NCBI RefSeq assembly: GCF_000156375.1 | Contig: NZ_DS996355.1 | Coordinates: 355,862-419,861 of the forward strand | Direction of reading: 5' to 3' | From: Desulfovibrio piger ATCC 29098 | Lineage (GTDB): Bacteria; Desulfobacterota; Desulfovibrionia; Desulfovibrionales; Desulfovibrionaceae | Length of the DNA: 64,000 nucleotides | Shown here: in pieces, positions 1-7,731 of the stretch | Position numbering within the stretch: the stretch's first letter is position 1 | How the letters are laid out: each line of letters starts with the position of its first letter | Program-made: the position numbers and the translations under genes | Notes under the pieces: model-generated | What the model was told of the DNA's origin: nothing | The model's input: the letters and a program-made list of their open reading frames with translations, nothing else | The model's database searches: none

Positions 1-339
1 ATCGCGGACCCGCACGGCCAGCTCGTGTTCTTCCTCGGGCTTGAGCATGGGGAAGCGGCTCACCTCGCGCAGGTAAAGCTGCAAACTGTCCCGGCCGCCG
101 GTGGACGGCAGGCGGGGCATGGACGGCGCAGGGAGGCTGGATTCGTCATGGCTGCCTTCGGTGAGCAGCATGGGGCCGTCGTCGCCCACATCCAGTATCT
201 CGCCCTGGTCGAGGCTGTCCTCATCGAGTTCTTCCAGCGAGTCCAGAGAGCTGTCTTCGTCTGCGGCATCCAGGACTTCCACGTCCGCCACAGGCGCGGA
301 AGAAGGGTGATCGGGGACATTCTTGTTGTTTTTCTTCAT
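1..339 (-). CDS. rpoH: Sigma-32-type RNA polymerase sigma factor, N-terminal part (cut by window edge)
   Basis: An open frame of 113 codons runs from ATG at 337-339 to the left edge without a stop. The start has a GAGG ribosome site four bases upstream. Residues 1-80 are acidic and low in complexity, rich in Asp, Glu and Ser. Residues 84-113 (beginning DSLQLYLREVSRF) match the sigma-70 family region 1.2 as seen in RpoH-type heat-shock sigma factors. The catalytic core regions 2 to 4 lie outside the window. It is divergent from metH, an arrangement I recall from Desulfovibrio. The long acidic leader is unlike enterobacterial RpoH. Another group 3 sigma factor remains possible. Confidence 0.8.
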   Translation of the reverse strand, partial: MKKNNKNVPDHPSSAPVADVEVLDAADEDSSLDSLEELDEDSLDQGEILDVGDDGPMLLTEGSHDESSLPAPSMPRLPSTGGRDSLQLYLREVSRFPMLKPEEEHELAVRVRD

Positions 340-506
340 TATTTTCCTCAGGGGGCTGATGACATCCCTGATGTCGGTGTAGCCCCATGCTATAGTTTTG
401 ATTTGTCCTTTTCAATGATTTTCAGTAGTAAAAGCCTTGCGGCTGCCTTGCGGCCGGCCCTTTGACGGGCAGATGCCACATTTTATTACAAAGGCTGGGT
501 ACAGGA

Positions 507-2909
507 ATGAAATTTGTTCAGCGCCTTGCGGAAAGGCGCCCGTTGTTGCTCGATGGCGCCATGGGGACCATGTTGCAGGCTTCCGGCCTGCCGGCCGGGG
601 TGAGCCCGGAAGAGTTCTGCATGGAGCGACCGGATATCCTTCAGGGTATCCACAAAGCCTATCTCGATGCGGGAGTGGACATCATCACTTCGTGCACGTT
701 CGGCGGCAATCCCTGCAAGCTCCCGGCCTCCCTGGATGTTTTTACCTTCAACAAGCGGATGGTGGAGACCGCGCGCGCCGCTGCCGCCCAGGCCGGACGT
801 CCCGTCTTCGTGGCCGGCAACGTGGGCCCGAGCGGCCATTTTGCCCGTCCTCTGGGCGATATGGAGCCTGAAGAGCTCATCAAGGCCTTCTCGGAACAGA
901 TCCGCGGCCTTGTGGCCGGTGGTGCGGACCTCATCTTCATCGAGACCCAGTTCGACTTGGCCGAAGCCAGGGCCGCCGTGACGGCTGCGCGTCAGGTCTG
1001 CGACTTGCCCGTCATGGTCTCCATGACCTTCGAACAGGGCGCCAGCCTGACGGGCTCTTCTCCCACCATTTTTGCCGAGACCATGCAGAACATGGGCGTT
1101 GCGGCCCTGGGTACCAACTGCAGTCTGGGGCCGGACCAGATGCTGCCCGTGGTGGAAGAGCTGCTGTCCGTCTGTGCCTGTCCCGTCGTCGCGGAACCCA
1201 ATGCCGGGCTGCCGGAACTGCGCGGCTCGGAGACCGTTTTTCCGCTGGGGCCGGAAGCCTTTGCCCAAAAAACGGCGGCGTTCGCGGCCCGTGGAGCACG
1301 GGTGCTGGGCGGCTGCTGCGGTACCACGCCCCGGCATCTGGCGGCCCTGCGCCAGGCCCTGGAAAGCGTGTCCTGCGACGAGCGTCCGGTGGTCAGCCCC
1401 GCGGGCATCTGCCTGACCAGTCGTTCGCAGCTCCTGCGCCTGGGAGAAGGGCAGCCGTTCAGCGTCATCGGCGAGCGCATCAATCCCACGGGCAAGAAGG
1501 AACTGACCCGTCAGCTGCAGGCCGGGCAGTTCGACGAGGCTTTCCGTCTGGCCGATGAGCAGCTGCAGGCCGGGGCCCGTATCCTTGACGTGAACGTGGG
1601 CGCGTCCTTGGTGGACGAGACCGTGCTCCTGCCCGATCTGGTGCAGCGTCTGGTCTCCCGGGTGGACGTGCCCCTGTCGCTGGATTCTTCCAATGCCCAG
1701 GCCATCGCCCGGGCATTGCCCTACTGTCCGGGCTCCTTCCTTGTCAATTCCATCAGCGGCGAAGCCGGACGCATGGAGCTGTTGGGGCCGGTCTGCCGCG
1801 ATTTCGGCGCGCCCTTCATCCTGCTTCCCCTGCAGGGGACGAAGCTGCCCGTCCGGGCCTCCGAGCGTATCGCCATCGTGGAAAAACTGCTGGAGCAGGC
1901 CGACGCCCTGGGCATCCCCCGCCGTCTGGTGATGGTGGACATCCTGGCCCTGTCGGTGTCCTCCAAGCCTGAGGGCGCCCTGCAATGCCTTGAGATGGTC
2001 CGCTGGTGCCGCAGCCAGGGCCTGGCGACCACGCTGGGGCTTTCCAATGTCTCGTTCGGCCTGCCTGCCCGCGACCTGCTCAATGCCACCTTCATGGCCA
2101 TGTGCGCGGGTGCCGGTCTGTCTTCCTGTATCGCCAATCCTTCCGCCCCCCGTCTGCATGAGGCCTGTGATGCCGTAGCCGTGCTGCAGGGGAGCGACAG
2201 CAACGCCGGTTCATTCATCGCCTCCTATGCCGACTGGAAAGCCAGCGGCGGTGTGGTCAGGGCCGGCACGGGACCGGGCGCCGCTGCCGAGACCCTGGGG
2301 GATGCCGTCCTTTTCGGCGATCTGGAGAACGTGCTGCCCCTGCTGGAAAAGGAACTGGCCGCCGGTGCCGAACCTTTCGCCCTGGTGCAGGACGTCCTGA
2401 TCCCGGCCATCACCGAGGTGGGGACGCGCTATGAGCGCCGGGAGTACTTCCTGCCGCAGCTCATCCGCGCGGCGGAGACCATGCAGAAGGCCTTCGCCCA
2501 CCTCAAGCCCCTGCTGGAAAAGAGCCGCGGTCCCGAGGAACGCCCCGTGATCGTCATGGCCACCGTGGAAGGGGACATCCACGATATCGGCAAGAACATC
2601 GTCTGCCTGCTGCTGGGCAACCACGGCTTCGACGTCATCGACGCCGGCAAGGATGTCCCGGCGGAGCAGATTGTCGCTTGCGCTTTGGAACATAAGGCGC
2701 GTATCATCGGCCTGTCGGCTCTGATGACCACGACCATGGTACGGATGGAAGATACCATCCGCCTGGTGCGGGAGCGCGATCTCCCCATTAAAGTACTGGT
2801 GGGCGGCGCTGCCGTGACCCAGGCCTTTGCCGATGCCATCGGTGCGGACGCTTATTGCGAAGATGCGGTCAGCGCAGTGCGGGCCGCCAAACAGTTTGTC
2901 ACAGGATAA
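507..2909 (+). CDS. metH: Cobalamin-dependent methionine synthase, short form without reactivation domain
   Basis: This 800-residue protein transfers a methyl group from methyltetrahydrofolate through cobalamin to homocysteine. The homocysteine-methyltransferase barrel (about 1-300) has the zinc ligands Cys205, Cys270 and Cys271. A pterin-binding domain follows (about 310-570). The B12-binding module has the DxHxxG motif at Asp690, His692 and Gly695. It stops after the Rossmann domain, so the C-terminal AdoMet reactivation domain of E. coli MetH is absent. I chose ATG 507 because the conserved MKFVQRLAERR start fits family members. An in-frame upstream ATG at 462 would add 15 unconserved residues. 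A thioredoxin gene follows after 4 bases. Confidence 0.92.
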   Translation: MKFVQRLAERRPLLLDGAMGTMLQASGLPAGVSPEEFCMERPDILQGIHKAYLDAGVDIITSCTFGGNPCKLPASLDVFTFNKRMVETARAAAAQAGRPVFVAGNVGPSGHFARPLGDMEPEELIKAFSEQIRGLVAGGADLIFIETQFDLAEARAAVTAARQVCDLPVMVSMTFEQGASLTGSSPTIFAETMQNMGVAALGTNCSLGPDQMLPVVEELLSVCACPVVAEPNAGLPELRGSETVFPLGPEAFAQKTAAFAARGARVLGGCCGTTPRHLAALRQALESVSCDERPVVSPAGICLTSRSQLLRLGEGQPFSVIGERINPTGKKELTRQLQAGQFDEAFRLADEQLQAGARILDVNVGASLVDETVLLPDLVQRLVSRVDVPLSLDSSNAQAIARALPYCPGSFLVNSISGEAGRMELLGPVCRDFGAPFILLPLQGTKLPVRASERIAIVEKLLEQADALGIPRRLVMVDILALSVSSKPEGALQCLEMVRWCRSQGLATTLGLSNVSFGLPARDLLNATFMAMCAGAGLSSCIANPSAPRLHEACDAVAVLQGSDSNAGSFIASYADWKASGGVVRAGTGPGAAAETLGDAVLFGDLENVLPLLEKELAAGAEPFALVQDVLIPAITEVGTRYERREYFLPQLIRAAETMQKAFAHLKPLLEKSRGPEERPVIVMATVEGDIHDIGKNIVCLLLGNHGFDVIDAGKDVPAEQIVACALEHKARIIGLSALMTTTMVRMEDTIRLVRERDLPIKVLVGGAAVTQAFADAIGADAYCEDAVSAVRAAKQFVTG

Positions 2910-2913
2910 TCCC

Positions 2914-3375
2914 ATGAAGCGATTTGTTTTGCCCCTGCTGCTTCTGACCCTGTTCCTGCCCTGCCTGGCGCAGGCCCAGGAGTACAAGACCGTGGGGCTC
3001 AAGGACCTGACCTCCATCGTGGCCCAGCACAAGGGCAAGGTCGTCATGCTCAACTTCTTCGCCACCTGGTGCCCCCCCTGCCGTGAGGAGATCCCGGATC
3101 TCGTCAGCCTGGCGCCCAAATATGAGGGCAAGGTCGTCATCGTGGGGCTCTCGGTGGATGAGGACGCGAGCACGCTCCCGGCCTTCCTTAAACGTCTGAA
3201 GGTCGACTACCCTGTATACAGGGCCGGTGATGATGTGATCCGTGCCTTCAACGTGCGCACCATCCCGCACAATGTTTTCTACGGCAAGAACGGGCGTCTG
3301 GCCCTGATGGGGTCGGGCATGGTCTCGAAAAAAGAACTGACGGAAATCTTTGATTCTCTCGGAGAGCAAAAGTAA
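2914..3375 (+). CDS. TlpA/ResA-type thioredoxin-like protein, exported
   Basis: The protein has 153 residues. It starts with a clear signal peptide (Lys-Arg, then a Leu-rich core, then AQA near residue 21) and carries a thioredoxin fold with the redox motif WCPPC near residues 51-55. A cis-proline segment (TIPHN) lies further on. It should act in the periplasm as a thiol-disulfide reductant, as for ResA/TlpA proteins in cytochrome maturation. No specific partner is visible here. It follows metH by 4 bases, and its TAA overlaps the next ATG (TAATG), so it is probably co-transcribed with both neighbours. Confidence 0.85.
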   Translation: MKRFVLPLLLLTLFLPCLAQAQEYKTVGLKDLTSIVAQHKGKVVMLNFFATWCPPCREEIPDLVSLAPKYEGKVVIVGLSVDEDASTLPAFLKRLKVDYPVYRAGDDVIRAFNVRTIPHNVFYGKNGRLALMGSGMVSKKELTEIFDSLGEQK

Positions 3376-3845
3376 TGAGCGACACCTACACGGTACGCCG
3401 TGCGACCATGGACGATGTGAAGGATATCCATGCCCTGCTGATGGAAAATGCGCGCAAGGGCCTGCTGCTGCCCCGTGCGCTGATCTTTCTGTACGGCCAT
3501 GTCCGTAATTTCCTGGTCATCGACGATCCCCGGGGCGGCCTGGCCGCCTGTTGCGCCCTGGCGCCTGTCTGGGAAGACCTGGCCGAAGTCTGCTCCCTGG
3601 CCGTACGCGAAGATCTGCGCAAGCAGGGCCTGGGCCGCAAGATCGTGATGGCCTGCGTCGATGACTGTCGCATCCTGCACCTCAAAAAAGTCTTCTCCCT
3701 GACCTATCAGGCGGCTTTCTTTGAACGCATCGGCTTCCATGAGGTGGACAAGGGCGTCCTGCCCCAGAAGATCTGGGCCGACTGCGTGCACTGCGCCAAG
3801 TACCCCGACTGCGACGAAACCGCCATGTTCCTGGAGCTCGAGTAA
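3375..3845 (+). CDS. GNAT acetyltransferase, short N-acetylglutamate synthase type
   Basis: A single GNAT domain of 156 residues. The acetyl-CoA binding loop is the segment RKQGLGRKI near residues 81-89. The C-terminal stretch CVHCAKYPDC is cysteine-rich. This length and the Cys-rich tail are what I associate with single-domain N-acetylglutamate synthases, which start arginine synthesis in bacteria lacking a classical ArgA. The substrate is therefore an inference; only the GNAT fold is directly supported. The start overlaps the thioredoxin stop and hpt begins 1 base after its own stop. Confidence 0.75.
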   Translation: MSDTYTVRRATMDDVKDIHALLMENARKGLLLPRALIFLYGHVRNFLVIDDPRGGLAACCALAPVWEDLAEVCSLAVREDLRKQGLGRKIVMACVDDCRILHLKKVFSLTYQAAFFERIGFHEVDKGVLPQKIWADCVHCAKYPDCDETAMFLELE

Positions 3846-3846
3846 G

Positions 3847-4392
3847 ATGAACGCCATCAAGGAACGCAAGATCGTCTATACCTCCGACCAGATCGCCGAA
3901 CGTGTGCGAGCCATGGCCGCCGAGATCGATGCTTTTTACGGTGATGAGCCTCTGGTGGCCGTCTGCGTCCTTAAGGGTGCGGTGTTCTTTTTCACCGACC
4001 TTGTCCGGGCCATGCGTACGGAGAACCTTGAACTGGATTTCGTCCGCCTGTCCAGCTACGGCAAGGGGACGTCCAGTTCCCGCCATGTGGTGTTCAGCAA
4101 GGACGTGGACTGCGACATCACCGGCAAGCATGTGCTGATCGTCGAGGACGTGGTGGACAGCGGCCTGTCCATGCAGTTCCTGATGCGCCAGTTCGAGGCC
4201 CGCGGGGCCCGCAGCCTGCGTTTGGCCGCGCTGGTGGACAAGAACGAACGCCGCGAAGTGGACGTGCGCGTCGACTTTGCGGGCTTCAAGCTCGAGGAAG
4301 GCTTCATCGTCGGCTACGGCCTTGATTATGCTGAAAAATATCGGGCCCTGCCTGATGTGGAAGAGCTGGTCTTCGAGTCCACCGGGGACTAG
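3847..4392 (+). CDS. hpt: Hypoxanthine phosphoribosyltransferase
   Basis: A 181-residue type I phosphoribosyltransferase that salvages hypoxanthine and guanine with PRPP to give IMP and GMP. The PRPP-binding loop reads VLIVEDVVDSGLS near residues 98-110. The SYG flexible loop segment (LSSYGKG) and the C-terminal VGYGLDYAEKYR motif are both present and typical of Hpt. Its length is normal. It starts 1 base after the acetyltransferase gene, so it belongs to the same transcription unit. Confidence 0.92.
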   Translation: MNAIKERKIVYTSDQIAERVRAMAAEIDAFYGDEPLVAVCVLKGAVFFFTDLVRAMRTENLELDFVRLSSYGKGTSSSRHVVFSKDVDCDITGKHVLIVEDVVDSGLSMQFLMRQFEARGARSLRLAALVDKNERREVDVRVDFAGFKLEEGFIVGYGLDYAEKYRALPDVEELVFESTGD

Positions 4393-4415
4393 CCCCTGTC
4401 CGCACCTGGAGCCAA

Positions 4416-5129
4416 ATGATGGAAATCCAATGCCCCCATTGCGCCAGCCGTTTCAACCTGCCGGAGAATCTTGCCCGGCCGGGTGCGAAATTGCGCTGCT
4501 CCGTATGCAAGACGGTCTTTGCCCTGCAATTGCCTGAGCCTGCTCCTGCCCCTGCGCCCATCCCGGACCTTCTGCCGGACGATGTGGAGCAGCCCCGCCC
4601 CCGGCGGCGCTGGCTGTTCTGGCTGATGCTGCTGCTTTTGCTGGCCTGCGGCGGTGCCGCCGTCTACTGGTACTGCTGGCATGAACGCCCCCTGACGCCG
4701 GTCCAGGGATCGGCAGCGACCGCTGAGAACATCGCCCTGCTGACCATGAAGGACGTGCGTCAGTACTACGTGAACAACGAGAAAATGGGCAAGATACTGG
4801 TCATCGAGGGCAGGGTGGTCAATGAGTTCCCCCAGCCCGTGAGCATGATCACCGTGGAAGCCGTGCTTTACGGACAGGACCAGAAGGTCATCGCGTCCAG
4901 TCGCCAGACCGCCGGTAACCAGCTGACCCCTTTGCAGCTTTCCGTGCTGGACAAGGAAGCTATGGCCAGCCGCCTGGCTGACCCCGAGAAGGAGCAGGGG
5001 GCCAATGTGACCCTGCTGCCCGGCGCCAGCGCTCCTTTCATGGTCGTGTTCGACAGCCCGCCCAACGATGTCAACGAGTTCTACGTCGCCATCGTGGATG
5101 CGAAGAAGGGGGTGCCCCTGCCGCGCTAG
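4416..5129 (+). CDS. MJ0042-type zinc-ribbon protein with one membrane segment (DUF3426-like)
   Basis: The N-terminal 40 residues form a zinc ribbon with two CxxC pairs (CPHC and CSVC) and the spacing of the MJ0042 family. A proline-rich linker follows, then one transmembrane helix at about residues 66-88, then a roughly 145-residue extracytoplasmic domain of DUF3426 type. Such proteins are common in Desulfovibrio and other Deltaproteobacteria; their function is unknown to me. The start could be either of two adjacent ATG codons (4416 or 4419). A strong terminator follows, so this ends the metH-side transcription unit. Confidence 0.75.
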   Translation: MMEIQCPHCASRFNLPENLARPGAKLRCSVCKTVFALQLPEPAPAPAPIPDLLPDDVEQPRPRRRWLFWLMLLLLLACGGAAVYWYCWHERPLTPVQGSAATAENIALLTMKDVRQYYVNNEKMGKILVIEGRVVNEFPQPVSMITVEAVLYGQDQKVIASSRQTAGNQLTPLQLSVLDKEAMASRLADPEKEQGANVTLLPGASAPFMVVFDSPPNDVNEFYVAIVDAKKGVPLPR

Positions 5130-5150
5130 GCATCATGACGAAATGTCCTC

Positions 5151-5175
5151 AAAGCCCCGTAAGGGGCTTTTTTTA
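5151..5175 (+). terminator. Rho-independent terminator
   Basis: AAAGCCCC, a 4-base loop and GGGGCTTT are followed by a T run. It lies 21 bases after the zinc-ribbon gene and separates this unit from radA. Confidence 0.9.
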
Positions 5176-5432
5176 TGCCTTGGGAATGCTCCTGGGGTGG
5201 CGGCAAGGCCACGCTGCAGTCCTGAAAGCTGCAACGTTGCGAAAGAGCGAGTGGGGAAAGGCTATCCTGATCTGCATGTGATAAAAAACACAAATGATGA
5301 TGCAAATCCATGACGCAATTCCGCATCATGACTGCATCCGCGATGACGCGATATTGCAACGTGTCGTACACAAGAGCCGAAGTTTGCTGCACATGCTTGC
5401 ATGGGCTGCACTTTTTTTTTATTTTTTATGCC

Positions 5433-6770
5433 ATGGCTAAAACGAGAGAAGTCTTTATCTGTTCAGCCTGTGGCGCGCAGACCCTGCAATGGCGTGGCCA
5501 GTGCCCCGGCTGCCATGAGTGGAACACCCTGCAGGCTGCGGCCCAGCCCAAGGCCCTGTCCCGCAGCACTTCCCGGGTATCCGTCCCCGCGGGCAACCGC
5601 CCCGTGCCGTTGCAGGATGTGGCCGAGACAGGGCACCATCCCTATCCTAGCGGCATCGCCTCGCTGGACAGGGTGCTGGGCAAAGGCCTGGTACCGGGAG
5701 CGGCCATCCTTATCGGCGGTGAGCCGGGCATCGGCAAGTCCACCCTTTTGTTGCAGGTGGCGGGTCTGGTCGCCGCCCAGGGGGGCAGGGTGCTGTACGC
5801 CAGCGGCGAAGAATCCCTGCCGCAGATCAAGGCCCGGGGACAGCGGCTCGGCATGCTGCATGACAATCTGCTGGCCATGTCCACTTCCAGTGTGGACGAG
5901 GTCATCGCCGCTCTGGAACTGGCGCCGCCCCGCCTGCTGGTGGTGGACTCGGTGCAGACCATGAGCAGCGTCGATGCCGAAGGCCTGCCCGGCAACGTCA
6001 ATCAGGTGCGTGCCGTGAGCATGGCCCTGCTGGAAGCCTGCCGCCGTCTGGGCGTCACGCTGGTGCTGGTGGGCCATGTGACCAAGGACGGGGTCCTGGC
6101 CGGTCCCCGCCTGCTGGAGCATATGGTGGATACCGTCATCTCCCTTGAGGGGGACCGCCGCCAGATGTTCCGCCTGTTGCGCGTCTTCAAGAACCGTTTT
6201 GGCCCCAATGAAGAACTGCTGGTCTTCCGCATGGGAGGCCGGGGCATGGAAGTGGTGGATGACCCTTCCACGTTTTTTCTGGGCGATCGTGACGCCTCCC
6301 TGTCCGGCACGGCGGTGGTCATGGCCGTGGACGGGCAGCGTCCGCTGGCGGTGGAAGTGCAGGCCCTGGTGGCCCGGACCTTCCTCAGCATCCCCCGGCG
6401 TGCGGCCCTCGGCTTCGATGCCAATCGTCTGCATTTGCTGCTGGCCGTGCTGGAAAAGCGCCTCAAGCTCAATTTCGGGCAGGTGGACATCTATGCCAAG
6501 GTCGGCGGCGGCATGAAGCTGCAGGAACCAGGGCTGGATTTGGCCCTGGTGGCGGCGGTGCTGTCGTCGTATTATGACGTCCCTCTGCCGGAAAAATGTG
6601 TCCTGTGGGGCGAGGTGGACCTTAACGGACAGGTGCGGCCCGTGGCCGCCCACGACCTCCGTCTGGCCCAGGCGCGCCGTCTGGGTTTCGAGCCCGTGAT
6701 CCATCCCGGCAAGGGCGGTATCGCGACCATCGCGGACCTGCAGCAGAAACTTTTTCATCGTAAACAGTGA
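5433..6770 (+). CDS. radA: DNA repair protein RadA (Sms)
   Basis: A 445-residue RecA-like branch-migration ATPase acting in recombinational repair. It has an N-terminal C4 zinc finger (Cys10, Cys13, Cys24, Cys27), Walker A GEPGIGKS at 96-103, the RadA signature KNRFG at 253-257, and a C-terminal Lon-protease-like domain. I start at the conserved MAKTREVFICSACG. A frame extending back to 5310 adds 41 residues without family character. No good ribosome site precedes the chosen ATG; a T-rich stretch lies there instead. The 258 bases between the upstream terminator and this start presumably hold its promoter. Confidence 0.93.
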   Translation: MAKTREVFICSACGAQTLQWRGQCPGCHEWNTLQAAAQPKALSRSTSRVSVPAGNRPVPLQDVAETGHHPYPSGIASLDRVLGKGLVPGAAILIGGEPGIGKSTLLLQVAGLVAAQGGRVLYASGEESLPQIKARGQRLGMLHDNLLAMSTSSVDEVIAALELAPPRLLVVDSVQTMSSVDAEGLPGNVNQVRAVSMALLEACRRLGVTLVLVGHVTKDGVLAGPRLLEHMVDTVISLEGDRRQMFRLLRVFKNRFGPNEELLVFRMGGRGMEVVDDPSTFFLGDRDASLSGTAVVMAVDGQRPLAVEVQALVARTFLSIPRRAALGFDANRLHLLLAVLEKRLKLNFGQVDIYAKVGGGMKLQEPGLDLALVAAVLSSYYDVPLPEKCVLWGEVDLNGQVRPVAAHDLRLAQARRLGFEPVIHPGKGGIATIADLQQKLFHRKQ

Positions 6771-6778
6771 GCATAACC

Positions 6779-7414
6779 ATGGCTCTTGAAATAGAACGCA
6801 AATATCTCGAAGTCGATTTCGACAGCTTGCGCCATCGCCTGCGTCAATGCGGCGCGCAGGGAGGGGACGTCCATCTGGAACGGAACCGCATCTATGACCT
6901 GCCTGACGGTTCCTTGCGTGCCGGGCATCATTTGCTGCGTCTGCGCACACAGGAATGGCCGGATCACGCGCAAAACGTGCTGACCCTCAAACTTCCGCCC
7001 GTCTCCGCGCCGGATGCGGCCTTCAAGGTGCGTGAAGAGCGGGAGACGCCCGTTGCCGATGCCGCGCAGATGCACAGCATCCTGGAAGGTCTGGGCTATG
7101 TGGTCCGTGCCTGTTATGAAAAGATCCGGGAGACCTGGACGCTGGAGCATACCAGTATCGACATGGATATCGTCCCCTTTGCCCGCGTGGTTGAGCTGGA
7201 GGGGCCCGAGGAAGAGATCCTGCGTCTGGAAGCCCTGCTGGGGCTTGACGACGTCCCGGTTAGTACTCAAAGTTATCATTATCTTCATCAGGAATGGCGG
7301 AAGCGAAATGATCTGCCGCCCGACCTGTCGTTTGTTTTCACGCCCGAAGAACTGGCCCGCTGGCGCCGGGATCTGGGCCTGCCTATCGTGGAGGATAGCC
7401 CTCATGGCCGATGA
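6779..7414 (+). CDS. CYTH-domain protein (triphosphate tunnel fold)
   Basis: A 211-residue protein beginning MALEIERKYL, which contains the ExExK motif of the CYTH superfamily (class IV adenylate cyclases and inorganic triphosphatases). Further conserved charged strands follow, such as LTLKLP and the segment DMDIVPFARVVELEG. Its exact substrate cannot be told from sequence; inorganic triphosphatase is the commonest bacterial activity. A GTG at 6767 overlapping the radA stop is an alternative start. The clpS start overlaps its 3' end by 11 bases. Confidence 0.8.
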   Translation: MALEIERKYLEVDFDSLRHRLRQCGAQGGDVHLERNRIYDLPDGSLRAGHHLLRLRTQEWPDHAQNVLTLKLPPVSAPDAAFKVREERETPVADAAQMHSILEGLGYVVRACYEKIRETWTLEHTSIDMDIVPFARVVELEGPEEEILRLEALLGLDDVPVSTQSYHYLHQEWRKRNDLPPDLSFVFTPEELARWRRDLGLPIVEDSPHGR

Positions 7415-7724
7415 AACCTGGAATGAGCCGGGAACGGACACTGCCACCATCGTCAAGAAAAAAATCAAGGAACCGGACCGTTACGTGGTCCTGCTCCATA
7501 ACGACGATTATACGAGCATGGACTTCGTCGTCGGCGTCCTGTGCGACATTTTCCACAAGACACCGGAAGAAGCCACGGCCATCATGCTGGCCGTCCATCA
7601 GCAGGGCATCGGCCAGTGCGGCGTCTATACGCATGAGATAGCGGAAACAAAGGTGGCGCTCGTCAGGCGGCGGGCCCGCGCAGCGGGCTTCCCCTTGCGC
7701 TGTACCATGGAAAAATATCGTTGA
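7404..7724 (+). CDS. clpS: ClpS adaptor protein of the N-end rule pathway
   Basis: A 106-residue ClpS. A flexible N-terminal arm precedes the conserved core, which includes YVVLLHNDDYTSMDFVV (residues about 28-44). The Asn-Asp pair and following hydrophobic pocket bind N-terminal Leu, Phe, Tyr or Trp. The segment AxxIMLAVHQQG is also typical. ClpS hands N-degron substrates to ClpA. A strong GGAGG lies ahead of the ATG. clpA starts 7 bases downstream and aat lies beyond, so all three pathway parts sit together. Confidence 0.95.
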   Translation: MADETWNEPGTDTATIVKKKIKEPDRYVVLLHNDDYTSMDFVVGVLCDIFHKTPEEATAIMLAVHQQGIGQCGVYTHEIAETKVALVRRRARAAGFPLRCTMEKYR

Positions 7725-7731
7725 GGCTCGT

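Noticed and set aside
486..2159. A 557-codon minus-strand frame opposite metH
   Set aside because: It is antisense to a conserved enzyme, rich in Gly, His and Gln, and without a recognisable domain.
5310..5432. An upstream in-frame extension of radA
   Set aside because: The 41 extra residues are not part of the family, and conservation starts at MAKTREV.
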